From: Nageia nagi
Lineage: Eukaryota > Pinophyta
Reading direction: 5' to 3'
NCBI GenBank assembly: GCA_050084985.1
Contig: JBITNC010000001.1
Span: 158,596,001 to 158,660,000, forward strand
DNA length: 64,000 bases
The stretch's first letter is position 1, and each line of letters opens with the position of its first letter. Of the stretch, positions 10,248 to 22,490 are shown in pieces. A model generated the notes under the pieces. It worked only from the letters and a program-made list of their open reading frames with translations. It made no database searches and was not told where the DNA came from. The translations under genes and the position numbers were made by a program.

Positions 10248-13204
10248 AATGGTAGGCCATTGAATTTAAGAATAGGTGATCATCACAAATTAAGTAAATT
10301 GATAGAGAAAGCTCTATTATGGAGATTGAAATAGGGTGAGGTCAAGGGAAGGAAAATCCATGCTCAACCAACCTTTTTGATTTAGAGGAACCCCTGAAGC
10401 AATGAAATGATGGAAGAGGATTTTCCACATCTCATTACCCTTGAAGGCATGAATAATCCATTTGGCACATAAAGCCATGCTTTTTCTTTTACAGTTAAAT
10501 AAATCCATATTACTAGATCTTTTAGGTAAACATAAAAAATCCCAAGTAACACTATAAAAACCATTTTTTCAGAAGTAGAAGCCCAAAGAAAAGTTCCTAG
10601 AAGATTTTCTAACTTATTGTAGGAAGCTTGTAAAGGAACCCTTCAAGAAGAATAGTAAACATAGGTGGATGCAAGGACTTTTAAACAAATTTGAAATGTC
10701 CTAGCCAAAGAAATTTTTCTACTAGCTTATTATTCTAATTTGTTTTCAACTTTAGTGACTACATAAGTCCAAAGTTGAAAAGGTGAACCCTAAAAGGCAA
10801 AGGGGATACCAAGAAACTTAAACACTTCTCCAAGCAATATCCAACTCCATTAGAAAGAATCAATCCAATGAGGCTAGGAAAAAGGAGATTGTCTATAACA
10901 AGAAGTCTTGTGCCATTAAATATTAGAGCCTAAAGGTTTACAAAAAATATCTAAACATGAGAAAGCTTGAGACACTGACTAGTCATTCTCCTAGATAGTT
11001 AAAAAAAAGTGTCATCAACAGAATGATCATTAATTAACAATCTATAATTACCTAGGAGATTTATCCCTCTAAGCAACACAAGATAAGCCTACTTAGCTAG
11101 CAAATATCCAAAAGCTTTGATTACCAGAATAAAAAGAGATGGGACCAAAGGATACCCCTACTGGATAGAATGATGCAGGCCAATAGCCTTTGTGTAAGAG
11201 TTGTTAACAGATAAAATTATTGAAGCATATTAAAATAACATATGCATTGTATGCATAAAATGAGGCCCAAATCCAAGAGCCTCAAGAATAGATAGAATGA
11301 AAATCCATTCAATGTGATCATATGCTTTTTCAAAATCTATTTTGATAAACAAAGCAAGTTGGTTTGACAATCAATCCCATTTCATAACTTCTTTAACTAT
11401 CAATACATTATCCAATATGTATAAAACAAGTTTATTTTGGTTTAAAAATGATGGAAAGCAAATGGATAAGCTTCAAAGCCATGGTTTTAGTAATAATATT
11501 TTAACTAACATTTAGTAAAGTAATGGGATGCTAATTGGTAATGAGATCAAGATCGCTTGATTTAGGAATAAACTTGATGTTCCCTTTATTGATTAAGGAA
11601 CCAAGTGATATAAAGAGCATGGTGTTGGAATAAACTTTATGTAAATTAGGACATAAAAATTCTCAACATGCTTTGTACAACTCACAAGGGAATCCATCTA
11701 GCATCAAAGATTTACCATCTGCCATTTGAGATAAGGTTCTAGATAATTCACAAATAGAGAGGGGTTTATCACACTCTAATTTATAAACTTCAAATAGTCT
11801 ATTTGGGTTGCAAGCTTGGAGAGCTACCAATCTAACAAGGTAATATTGTTGAGCTAAGAAAACTTGGGTATAATACTTAATGAATGAGCCAACAATCTTA
11901 GTAAGCAAAGTGAGAATATTCCTTTAATCCATGAGGGCATTTTATTGAGTAGATTTTCAAGGAGGCCTTAATCTTTGAAAACATTCTTTGGATACCCTAC
12001 CACCAATTTTAAGACAATGAAGTTGGGCTTTGATATGAGCACCTTTGGATTCATATAACTCAATGATTTTGAGTTCATGATGAATTTTATTAGTGTTCAT
12101 TTGAAGAAAGGTATCAAAAGGGCTAAGCTTAAGGTATATTTATACACTAGCAAGCCCATCTTGTATGCCTTGATTAGAACATCTACATAATTGAGTTGTT
12201 TTTTTTTTTTTTCAAAACTATGTAGCAAAAATGCAATTATGTGAATAACATCTAACTACCATTCAATCCAACCACACTCTCTAGTAGGTCTAGGAATCAA
12301 ATTATAGATCATCTGGATATGACACAAGGTGAGGGGATGCTGAAGAATAGAGGTGTTAAGAAAGAACTAAGACTAGAAGGTTTGAGGATTGGTAGTAGAC
12401 ATATTAATAGTAAACATAATAGGAAAATGATCTAAGGATATAATGCTAGGAATAATTTGTATAAAAGGAATAGAGGGATTCCTCATGAAAAAAGGAAAAA
12501 TATCTCTAGTTAGAACACATAGCTCTATCAATATGTTTCAAAACTCTAGTAGTACCTGACTAAAAAATTGGACCAAGAGTAATAAAAATATTTAGGGAAA
12601 AGATTCAAAGAGAAACACACATTAGGATCAAACAAAACCAATTTACTTTTCATAAAATACCAAGCATGTCACTCTCTAATAGCCCACCTATTAGGAGTAA
12701 AATTGAGCTTATCAGAATCTTTTTTTCACCATGATAAAATCTTTGCACATAAGCCAAATTGCTAGAGATTAGGATAAAGCACACCACTTCTATAGGTCAC
12801 ATCTATCAATAGCTTTATTGGGTGCATAAACATTGATAATTCCAAAAGGAAGGCCACCATTTCCATCAAAACCTATATGATGTGATTGAAAGGGTCTATT
12901 CCCTAGGAAACTATACTATCATTCCACTATTTATGTAGCATAATGATAGCTCCTCCTCACCCATGAGGGTGATTAGTGGCATACATCTTGCAACCAGGCT
13001 TAAACATAGTGTAGACACCTAAAAATGTCCCTCTTTAACTTAGTAAACATTGAAATAATCATAACTATTTATACAAGCCTCAAACAAGCTTAAAAACTCC
13101 ATTATTGGATAGCTCTCATTGAACACATGCTAAACGAGTGGTCATATAACCCCTTTTCGATAAAATTTGACTATTAGGTGGTCATTTTTAATATTGTTAA
13201 CCAG

Positions 13205-13275
13205 TCATCAGTGTTTGCCTTGAATCACTGGCATTTTGATCCAGTCGTCGGCATTCGCATTACAAACACCGACGA
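13205..13275. promoter_or_regulatory. Phased decamer array in Gypsy-1 LTR (U3)
   Basis: Variants of TCGTCGGCAT start at 13,205 (TCATCAGTGT), 13,225 (TCACTGGCAT) and 13,245 (TCGTCGGCAT), exactly 20 bp apart. An inverted copy ACACCGACGA follows at 13,266. The 3' LTR has the same array at 29,678, 29,698, 29,718 and inverted at 29,739. Some copies contain RCCGAC, the core of the DREB/CBF site. The position upstream of the TATA box fits an enhancer-type element; function is inference. Confidence 0.6.
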
Positions 13276-13418
13276 TTCTATAACAGCCGAATGAAAAACC
13301 AAAAGGAAGCTAAAACGATTCGTTCTTTCAAGATGATGTGGCTATAAGGGGGTCCGTTACAACCTACAATGGCTTTTCATTTCCCCTTACCTGCATTGGA
13401 ATGTCTCACCTAAAAATC

Positions 13419-13426
13419 TATAAATA
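13419..13426 (+). promoter_or_regulatory. TATA box of Gypsy-1 LTR promoter
   Basis: TATAAATA in the context TCTATAAATACAAG is a canonical plant TATA box, conserved in the 3' LTR at 29,892-29,899. Transcription would begin about 30 bp downstream. Confidence 0.75.
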
Positions 13427-13849
13427 CAAGCTAATAGATCAATCAAAGGAACCGAACTGAACCCAAGTTTGAAGTAGGGTAATGCTGCCAAAATCTTGTG
13501 AGCTCATACCTTTTTATTGTTTTATGTTAGTTTCAATTTATTACATTATCATACATAGATGCTTTGATGTTATTATCCCTTGCATGTGTGTAGGATTTAC
13601 AGGTTGTTCACATCAAGGAGAGAGGCAAGCAAATCCAAAAACAATGAAGATATAACATTCTTATTTTGGCAATGGCATTTGTAAAAAGTCCCTTCTAAGG
13701 GCATATTATAGTTTGAACTGAATATCAATAGCAATTTGCAATAACAACAATGTATATCTATTTCATATTATTTGAGGTTCAGTGAAGATTGAAGAATAAT
13801 TTTAGTGTATGTTATTCTACATTCCAGCTCCATTTTCACTGCAACATTC

Positions 13850-13868
13850 TGGTGCTAGAAGGAGGGCC
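13850..13868 (+). other. Gypsy-1 primer binding site
   Basis: TGGTGCTAGAAGGAGGGCC begins 3 bp after the LTR. Its complement ends in CCA as a tRNA 3' end should. I cannot assign the tRNA with certainty from memory. Confidence 0.75.
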
Positions 13869-13997
13869 CTTCCATTATTGATAGGGAGGTTTTGTGTTAA
13901 GATGTTTTTACCTTTTTGTTATCTAATTTATTTGGATTTTTTTTTAATACTGGCTTCAAATTTTAGTTTCTGTGCTTTTTTGAACTCTGTTGCAGAA

Positions 13998-14088
13998 ATG
14001 CCAGCGAATAGAATCGAATGCCAACGATTGTAATAGAACACCGACAACTCAATACAAACGCCAGCATTCGCTGTCTAAACATCGGTGA
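13998..14088. repeat. Phased decamer array in Gypsy-1 leader
   Basis: Decamers begin at 13,998 (ATGCCAGCGA), 14,018 (ATGCCAACGA), 14,038 (ACACCGACAA), 14,058 (ACGCCAGCAT) and 14,079 (ACATCGGTGA): a spacing of 20, 20, 20 and 21 bp with variable spacer sequence. This is the same motif, in the opposite orientation, as in the LTR array. Confidence 0.7.
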
Positions 14089-14298
14089 CTCAGACTCTAG
14101 GTCATTTTATCTCTTTTTGCTATTTTTGGAAAATGAAAAATGTATAAAATAAATTTAAGGATACTTTTGAGTGTGATTTCTTTGCCTAGAATGCATATAG
14201 GAATGGGTAGAAAAGGTTAAATGCATATATTTTAATTAATTTATTTTATGTATAATGGTATGTATTTACTTTCATGTTTTGGGTGAAGGGTACGTACG

Positions 14299-14554
14299 CA
14301 TTAATACTTATTATCTTGTCTACTTATGCTCTCCCTTTGCGCTTTGTGCGATCTAAGGTGACTAGAATAGACTTGATAAGAAGGAGTAATTAATTTTTCT
14401 TTTCTTTCACAATCACACTACAAATACATTAATACTTCTTATCTTGTCTACTTATGCTCTCCCTTTGTGCTTTGTGTGATCTAAGGTGACTAGAATAGAC
14501 TTGATAAAAAGGGGTAATTAATTTTTCTTTTCTTGCACATTCACACTATCATTA
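14299..14554. repeat. 128-bp tandem duplication in Gypsy-1 leader
   Basis: Copies 14,299-14,426 and 14,427-14,554 start CATTAATACTT and share TTGTCTACTTATGCTCTCCC and GACTAGAATAGACTTGATAA. They are highly similar but not identical; most differences I saw are C/T or G/A. Confidence 0.85.
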
Positions 14555-15752
14555 ATTGGTTTAATTTATCTTCACATAATGACCTCTTACTAGTAAGAGG
14601 AGGCAATTTACTACACATAATACTTCCACCATTGGAAGGGGTAAATGAATCACATTTAATTTGGAATGAACCTAAGGAAATAAATCAAGTTTTTGGGTAG
14701 TACAAATCACATTAAAAGGTTAATTAATTGGATGGGTTCGAACATATTAAGGACTTTCACTTAATAAAGTATGCTCTCACTTTTGCGCTTCAAGCGATCC
14801 TAAGTGATCAGAAATAAGTTAAGTGAAAGGGGTAAAATTTATTCACATCTTATTTGGAAATTTACTTCACATTAACACTCTTGAAGAGGTCTACCCTTAC
14901 CACTCCATTGGAGGTCGAAGGGAGGTGACCCTTGGAGGAGTAATTGAACCTCACTTAATTAATTTATCTACACTTAATGGCTTTTTACTAAGTCTACTCT
15001 TACCACTCCATTGGAGGTCGAAGAGACTTGTGACTAGTAAGAAGAGGGAATTTATCACATATAAAACTTCCATAGCTGGAAGGAGTTAATGAACGTCATT
15101 AAGAGGTTGGATAATGAATCACATTATAATTAAAAAGAACAATGGGGTTTATTAAGGTCAAGTCCACTTAAAATAAACTTTGATTGCATCACATTAAGAT
15201 AAGATAAGTAAATGGACATGAATGTTTGGGTGGGTAGTATGCATAAATGTACTTTATTTATTTAAATTGCATTTCATAAGGTCTTAAAGGAATAATTGAA
15301 TATTAACGAGTTGGATGTCACTACCAACCATTAATTCTTACTTCTTTGTACCCACCAACATTACACACTTGAAGCCATAGAGCTAGTTACGCTTGGAGGT
15401 AATGACCAAGGTGACTCTCCTTTAGGTAGGAGTCAAAAAAGGAGACTCTTCTAGAACCAAGCCACAAGCCATAGAAACTTGTGAACATTACTTAGAATTA
15501 CCCAACCTACCTTGTTTAACACTTGACTAGTCAAAACAAACTAGGAAAATTAAAAAGATAAAATAAACAACTCATAACATTCATTTAAATCAGATATTAA
15601 AAATATGTGAAAAAATTAAAGAAGATAATCACATCGTTAAAAGTAGGTTTTGCATATAGGATGTTTGTGCATTAAATTGTCTTCTTGAAAACACAATATA
15701 AAAGATAAAAATAAAGTTTCTCTTTTACGATGCTTGTTTATGATATCTAAAA

Positions 15753-18590
15753 ATGGTTCAAACTAGAAGTATGATCGCTAAGAAAATGCGAGAACACACA
15801 TTTGATATACAGGAAATAGATTCAGATAATATGGATTTGACAGAGTATCCAGTTAGGAGGCCACCTCCTTTAGATGAATCAAATTCACGGGTAGTTCATT
15901 ATGAAGGTAAAGATTTGGATTGGGGTTATGATCAATCTAGATTGCAAAGACAAAGTATATAAGATCTTACTACCAAGGCTAGAATACAAGTGTTAGATGA
16001 AGAGTTAATTGAAATTCATCATCGCTTAGCTAATCATAGGGCCATTCCTAAGACATCTTCTAGTTTACCAGGAGATGTTGAAAAATGAAATCAAAGGCGT
16101 GATAACTTAGAAATTGATGAGGATAAATCTTGGGCTGAAACCATAGCAATACCAGAAACTGAACCATACAAAGCTAAATATGAAAGAGTCACATGTCTAT
16201 TATTAGGTGGTCGAAAGGTTAGTTTGTTAATTCGCAAAGAGGGATACCCTTTTTCTCATAAATCTTCCGAGTTAGGAAAAAATGAAATATCAATACCTAT
16301 GAGTAATTTGTCCCAAAGAGCTCCTTCAATAAGATAAACAAAAAATCTTACTCTTCAAAGGGAAGATTACATAGGACATCTCAGTACAATGTAGAGGAGA
16401 TACCTTCCTATGAAGAACTAAAAGAACGAAAACTATATAAAACAAAAGTTGGTCCAAAATTCACGAAAATACATGCTGATGATATTAAAAAAGCCACAGA
16501 GATGCAATCTCTTTTAAAGGAAGTTGACGAATTTATTAAAATACAAGAACAGGAGGATAAAATAAAAGAGATGGAAGATAAACTTCTTAGGGATAAAAGG
16601 AGATTCATAGAACAAGAACAAGCAAACAAAGAAAGAAGTGAATTCCTGGAATAAGAAAAGAAAAGACGTCATAGAGAATAGGAAATTCAACTTCATTTAA
16701 AAGAATTACAAGTTGAAGAATTAGAAAATGCAAAAATTAAAAGGGAACAATATTTACGTATGGAGAAAGAAAAACAAAGATAGTGGGAAGAATATCAAAA
16801 AATAAAAAATTTGAGACCTAAAACTCCTAAAGGAAGTCAAATATGAAGATATCGAGACCCCTACTTAGACAGACAAGAAGCAATGGATAAAGAGATAGCT
16901 ATTTCATTACAAAAGGAAATGGATAAAGAACTAGAACTTCAAAAATTATTTGATAAACAAAAACAAGATTCCATTAAGAGTTGGGTAGAACAAATGCAAA
17001 ATCAAATAAGGCAACCTGATTACAAAGGAAAAGATTTATATAGAAAAAATATATCCCAAAAGCCTCCTAAAATCCCTATTCCATGATGTCATTCACCTCT
17101 TAAAATATTACCTTCACCACCATCTGAAGTTCCTTCTGACTATGAGCCTTGCACTTCAAGATCAATTTCGGACAAGGATCCGAGTACTCGAAGACATCAT
17201 AGACACACTCAAGGTCATAGAACTGATAAGGAATTAGAAGATTTTATGAAAGACTTTATGAATCGAGAAATGAATGTTCAAGGGCTTAAGAAGTTAAATT
17301 ATAAGAACATTTGTAATGAGCCTATTCACCCAAGTGTTCCGAAAAAGAAATTACCACATAGGTTTGAACTTCCTAAGATAGAATCATTCAAAGGAAGAGA
17401 GGATCCAAAAGAACATTTGAGAAAATTTACATTTTCTAGTTATCAAATAGCTAATGATGACTCGTTAATGTTACGTATATTCCCTATGACACTCGTAGGC
17501 CAAGCTTTAGATTGGTATAATAACTTGCCTATGCATAGTTTATATACGTTTGAACAATTGGCTAATCAATTCCTTGAACACTTTAGAATCAATATCAAAG
17601 AAAAATCTTCAATTATAGATCTTACAAGATTACAATAATTTTTCGATGAAACTATACAAGATTACATCTCAAGATGGCGGGCTATACTCACTAGTATGCC
17701 TTATACAATACCACAAGAAGAATTGGTTAAATTATTTAGTCAAAGTTGTCTAAGACCAATAGCTAGTGTTCTCCAAATTCAACTTAAAACTTTTGAAGAA
17801 GCTATTGCTCAAGAAGTAGTTATAGAAAGAGTTAAAATTCAAGATGGAGAATTAAAGCTCAAGAAGAAGGAATACAAAAAAGGTAATCAACATGAAAATA
17901 GTACTAAACAACCACAAAGTAATCAAATAGCTATGACAGAGCATTCTAGTCAAGCTTCAAAAAATGAAGGAAATGTTGAACCTAAGCCTAAAAGAAAATT
18001 TACCCCATTATCAGAAACATTATATGAAATACTTAAAAGATTATGTGATAATGGTATGATTACATTACCTGATATAAAACCTAAAAATCCTGATGCTAAA
18101 GAGAAAAAATGGTATAGAGAGAATGAATTTTATGCTTATCATAGACAAAAAGGACATAAGACAAATAGATGTCAAACTTTACAACATAAAATCCAAGACT
18201 TGATAGATAGTGGAAAAATAGATGTGGATAATCCTGTTGTGCCTTCGAATCAAAATTTAGGGATATATCAAAATCCCTTACCTTCACATTAGGCTAAAAA
18301 TGTGGTGATTATCCCAAACCAAATGAATTATACATGCAATGATAAGGATACACCATTTATAGGGACTGTAGAGGATTCAATACACATGATTGGTATAGCT
18401 ACAAGAGCACAACAATATCAGGATAAATAGGATAACCCACAAAAAAACCAATCGATATCACACCCAATTAATGTACAACCTATAGCTCCTCCACAACAAC
18501 CTAAAGTTTCGATAAAAGGGGCGCTTCAACGATAATTAAAAATGTCTTCGGTTAAGATGACCTTATTTGAGTTATTACAATAGTCTGGGA
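15753..18590 (+). pseudogene. Gypsy-1 gag polyprotein with long coiled coil
   Basis: ATG 15,753 gives MVQTRSMIAKKM, an N-terminus typical of large Gypsy gags. The frame shifts once near 16,340-16,380, then stays constant. A highly charged coiled coil rich in Glu, Lys and Gln covers about 16,400-17,040. The retrotransposon gag domain follows: RFELPKIESFKGREDPKEHL (17,360-17,420) and QALDWYNNLP (about 17,500-17,535). The zinc knuckle near 18,127-18,175 reads YAYHRQKGHKTNRC, with the first Cys replaced by Tyr (TGT to TAT). Stops at 17,636, 18,290, 18,428, 18,533 and 18,581, among others, are mostly explained by C-to-T changes in Gln or Arg codons. Gag would form the RNA-packaging particle. Confidence 0.9.
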
Positions 18591-18604
18591 GTTATAGGGA
18601 AGCT

Positions 18605-19870
18605 ATGAATCAAATTCTACAAGAAATTCAAGTGGATATTAGTAACCCCGATAATTTTATTTCAATAGTTGAAAGTTTGAAGATATATCAACAACCTAGT
18701 ATCACCTTCTATGAACAAGAAAAATTAAAAAATGATGGACAAGGCGAACTTGATCCACCTTTACATATAATGGGTAAAGTAGATGGGAAATTGTTTAAAA
18801 GAATTCTGATAGATGAAGGTTCAACTATAAATATAATTTTAGAGGCTGCATATAAAAATTTGAATTTATCAAATTCACTTATTTTAGCCCCTTCTTTACA
18901 AATTAGGGCATTTAATGATGCAATGTGTTCAACTTTGGGATCAATAGTGCTACCGATTATAGTAGGGGCTAAAACTGTTCAAACTTTATTACATATAATT
19001 GAAGGAAATATTATACAATACAACATTCTTTTAGGATGTCCATGGATTAGAGAAATGCAATGTGTTCCATCAACTTACCATGGATGTTTAAAATACATCT
19101 ACAAAGATAAAGTTCATTGTGTATTCAAAGATCCAGATCCTTATTCACATTGTAACATAATTTTCGATCCAAATAAAGTGACATTACCATCTCCTAATTT
19201 ATCAACTATATTAGTGAACAAAAATACGAGTCAATCCAAAGTCATAAAAGGAAAAGGTGATATAGTTATACAAGATAAAGATACTTGGGAAAAGGTTGCT
19301 AAAACTTTAGACGAAAAATATGGAGCTTCTTCATCGAAACAAGTGAATGCTACATCTAATAACGACTCATCTAATGCATATCCGATCAAAGTTAAATTAA
19401 CGGATTTAGGGATGGGAGAATATGACATAGATGATGTGGTATTTAATATACCTTCATCACAAGAAGTGGGTAAAGTATCGAAATCACCTAGTGTGATTGG
19501 ACAAATAGTACCTTTAGGAGAAGTACCTAATCAGACAATGTTTATTTATGTGGGGATAGTAGATCCTGTGTCAACAATACTCAATAAAACATATGAAGGA
19601 AATTTTGATAATGATATGAAATATTTATCGCCATGTTCAAGAACATTTGTCTTAAACTATTTTAACAAATGTAATTGGCAAGGACGAGGATTGGGTAGAT
19701 ATGATTAGGGTCCACGTGAAATAATTGAATTACAATATCAAGATCCCATTGATAAAAGGGGATTAGGTTATCAAAATAATTATAAAAATATACAAAATTT
19801 AGGAGAAGAGAATCTGGATTATAATGAAGAAATTTTAGAGAAAGAATCCATAGTACAAGAAAGTGTTGAT
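18605..19870 (+). pseudogene. Gypsy-1 aspartic protease with G-patch-like segment
   Basis: Open over 367 codons (18,605-19,708). The retropepsin motif ILIDEGSTINII lies near 18,805-18,840, with Glu where Tat proteases usually have Gly (IDGGS). ILLGCPWIREMQCVPSTYH (19,025-19,081) is the conserved downstream motif. Near 19,670-19,770, WQGRGLGRYD, a stop, GPREIIEL and RGLGYQ form the G-patch-like glycine pattern known between protease and RT in Tat/Ogre elements. Protease would cleave the polyprotein. Confidence 0.88.
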
Positions 19871-20470
19871 ATAAGAGAAGAATAGTTAAGTGAAATGGAT
19901 GTCTTAGATGGGGTCAAAGCACTCTTCATAAATAATATTGAGTCATCCTGGAATCATTCGTGCTCACCAAGTGATATACAAGAAAAAATAAATAAAAATG
20001 TCGAATCATCAATCAGTCCATATTTCGGTATACCATCAATAAATATGGTTACAATAAAAGAGAACGATATTGAAAATCAAAATAATGAACAAATAGATGA
20101 AGTTAATGAAAATCAAAATTTAATCAAGATAATAGCCGATACTCCTACAGATTAAGTAACTACCGATTTCTCTCTTATATCATCCAATCCTTCGGTGCAT
20201 GAATTCAAAAATGTAGATCACATACTTGGTTCCTATGAAAATCATGTATGCACGAATGAACAAACTCAAGAATGTGATGAAGAATATAGTGCTAATGATA
20301 ATGGTTGGATACCAGTACCAAATCAATTAGAAGAAGGATCACGTATGCTTACTGAAAAGGTCTTAGAAATAAATATCAGTAATGATCCTCAAAATCCTAA
20401 AATAATCCAATTAGTAGAAAACCTCATGGAAAATGAGCAAGAAGAAATTATAACCTTATTAAAAGAATGA
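19871..20470 (+). pseudogene. Gypsy-1 acidic spacer between protease and RT
   Basis: Same frame as gag-pol, interrupted by stops at about 19,883, 20,153 and 20,468. It is rich in Asn, Glu and Asp and ends with NEQEEIITLLKE, a stop, EKVFAWSYVDMPGID, the usual lead-in to RT. No separate domain is recognised. Confidence 0.75.
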
Positions 20471-21260
20471 GAAAAGGTATTTGCATGGTCATATGTAGAT
20501 ATGCCTGGAATAGATCCCAAGTTAGTAGTACATAATTTAGCCTTAAAGCTTGATGCTAAACCAGTTAAACAGAAATTACATAAAATGCATCCTACTATAG
20601 CATTAATGGTAAAAGAAGAACTTCAGAAATTATTAGAAGCTAAATTCATACAACCTATAGATTATTCATATTGGATATCTAATATGGTACCTATGAAGAA
20701 ACCAAGTGGAAAAATAAGAATATGCATAGATTTTCGTGATCTTAATAAAGCTTGTCCTAAGGATGACTTCCCTCTACCTAACATTGATAGTTTGGTAGAC
20801 TCGACAATGGGACATGATATGTTGTTGTTAATGGATGGATTTTCTAGTTACAATCAAATAAAAATAGCTCTTGAAGATCAACATAAAATAGCCTTTATAA
20901 CTCCTTGGGGTATCTTTTATTATAAAATTATTCCCTTTGGATTAAAAAATGCCGACACAAATTATCAAAGGGCTATGACTTATATATTCCATGATTATAT
21001 GCACAACATAGTAGAAGATTATGTCGATGATTTGTTGGTTAGATCTAAACATCGAGTAGATCATGGAAAAGACCTAATTAAAGTCTTGGATAGATTATTA
21101 GAACATAAAGTAAGATTAAATCCAAAAAAGTGTGTTTTTGGTGTAACCTCAGAAAAATTATTAGGATTCATTGTGTCCCAACGAGGAATTGAAATAGATC
21201 CTACTAAAGTGAAGGCAGTAGTAGATATGCAACCTCCTGCAAATCTAAAAAAATTATAGA
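20471..21260 (+). pseudogene. Gypsy-1 reverse transcriptase
   Basis: Motifs in order: WISNMVPMKKPSGKIRICID (20,673-20,732), FRDLNKACPKDDFPLPNID (to about 20,790), LLLMDGFSSYNQIKIA with the first catalytic Asp (about 20,825-20,870), GLKNADTNYQRAM (20,940-20,980) and DYVDDLLVRSK with YVDD (about 21,018-21,050). LGFIVSQRGIEIDPTKV closes the thumb. A run of 252 codons is open (20,501-21,259). It is bounded by TGA at 20,468 and TAG at 21,257. Confidence 0.93.
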
Positions 21261-21830
21261 GTTTACAGGGTAAGTTACAAGCCATCAGAAGGTTTATAGC
21301 TCAACAATCTGATAAATGTAAACCTTTTACAAAATTATTAAAAAAGGGAGCAGTATATCATTAGGGCAAAGAGCAATAAGATGCATTCAATGAAATTAAA
21401 AGATATTTATTATCCCCTCCTGTCTTAAGTCCACCAAGAAAAGATATACCCTTCTTGTTATATATTTTTGCTACTAAAACTGTATTAGGAACAATGCTTG
21501 CTTAGAAGAATGAACATAATAAAGAACAAGCTATATATTATCTGAGTAGAACACTAGTGAGCTATGAGATTAAGTACATATATTTGGAAAAGTTATGTCT
21601 TGCTGTCATTTTTGCTACTAAAAAACTTTGACATTATATGCTCAACCATATGATGTATGTCATCTCTAAAGTGGATCCATTGAAATATATGATGAATAAA
21701 ACTTATCAAAATTCAAGAACTGCAAAGTGGATAATGCATTTAACTGAGTTTGATTTACATTTTATTGGACAAAAATTAGTAAAAGGATAAGTAATTGCTG
21801 ATTATCTCGCTAACGCTCCATTACAAGATG
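21261..21830 (+). pseudogene. Gypsy-1 RNase H (RT-linked)
   Basis: Same frame with at least five stops. Recognisable pieces: LQGKLQAIRRFIAQQSDKC, PFLLYIFATKTVLGTMLA (normally with the first catalytic Asp), YYLSRTLVSYEIKY-YLEKLCLA and the tail EFDLHFIGQKLVKG-VIADYLA. This is the connection/RNase H of Gypsy RTs, here non-functional. Confidence 0.85.
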
Positions 21831-22490
21831 ATAAACCCCTTGTCATTGAATTACCTGATGATGGTGTATTTCAACTAGATGAAATTGAAATACCTGTAGA
21901 ACCTGAAGATGAGTGGGATATGATAATACACTTTCATGGTTCTCGATGTGAACAAGGTAGTGGAGTAGGTGTTGTATTTATAACCCCGCAAGGGATCCCT
22001 ATACTGTATTCATTTAAATTAAAATTTCCTTGTACTAATAATAATGCAGAGTATGAAGCCTTGATATTAGCATTAAAAATGGCTGTTAAATTAAAACTTA
22101 AAAGAATTAAGATTATTAGAGATTCTTTACTCATCGTAAATCAAGTGAAAGGAATCTATCAATGTAAAGAACCTTTACTTCAAAAGTATAAAGCATTAGT
22201 TGAGGAATTATTAAAATCTTTTGACCAATTTAGTATAGAAGCGACACTGAGATCAGCTAATAGATTTACAGATGCTATGGCTTCTATTGGATCTCTTATC
22301 CCAGAAGATCCTAAAAAATATTTGATTCAAGTTGAAATAATTCAATTGTCTCAATCATCATTACAACAGGAAGACAAAGGAAAAGATGTATTAAATATTG
22401 ATGTAAATGATAAAGATAATTGGTATAAGGAATTGATAGATTTTTTAAAATTTGGAACTCTTCCCGCAAACCTTAATAAATCATCACGAT
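21831..22490 (+). pseudogene. Gypsy-1 second, archaeal-type RNase H (aRNH)
   Basis: From about 21,915: W-MIIHFHGSRCEQGSGVGV, CTNNNAEYEALILAL and IIRDSLLIVNQVKG. This layout (xDGS, NNxAEYxAL, GDSxLVxNQ) is the second RNase H of Tat-lineage elements. The first Asp is His (FHGS for FDGS, a transversion) and GDS reads RDS, so activity is doubtful, although 190 codons stay open (21,920-22,492). Confidence 0.9.

Larger units (their letters stand above)
8450..13009 (-). pseudogene. LINE-A ORF2: endonuclease (rest), RT, zf-RVT, C-terminus
   Basis: Read downward on the minus strand. Endonuclease pieces near 12,960-12,790: ATNHPHG-GGAIIM and FGIINVYAPN. RT fingers near 11,720-11,665: MADGKSLMLDGFPCELYKA. 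RT palm near 11,170-11,100: FILVIKAFGYL. A VDDT active-site remnant lies at 11,021-11,009. ALCAKWIIHAFKGNEMWKIL follows near 10,470-10,400. The zinc-binding zf-RVT region is near 9,600-9,250 (GVLPRAKK, LASPILGFQILDVLF, IWRKRNNIIF). The frame is broken throughout by stops and indels. The intact protein would nick target DNA and prime reverse transcription there. Confidence 0.85.
13010..13846 (+). repeat. Gypsy-1 5' LTR
   Basis: 837 bp, TG...CA. A canonical TATA box lies at 13,419-13,426. The phased decamer array lies 150-215 bp upstream of it. A long transcribed R/U5 part follows. The start (TGTAGACACCTAAAAATG) resembles the remnant near 53,588. Confidence 0.95.
13869..15752 (+). other. Gypsy-1 long untranslated leader
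   Basis: About 1.9 kb between PBS and gag without a convincing ORF. It contains the phased decamer array (13,998-14,088), a 128-bp tandem duplication, a perfect 18-bp palindrome CCTCTTACTAGTAAGAGG (14,583-14,600), two copies of a unit with CCACTCCATTGGAGGTCGAA (near 14,900 and 15,003), and a second related module pair (near 14,580 and 15,030). Packaging and dimerisation signals would be expected here. Confidence 0.65.
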
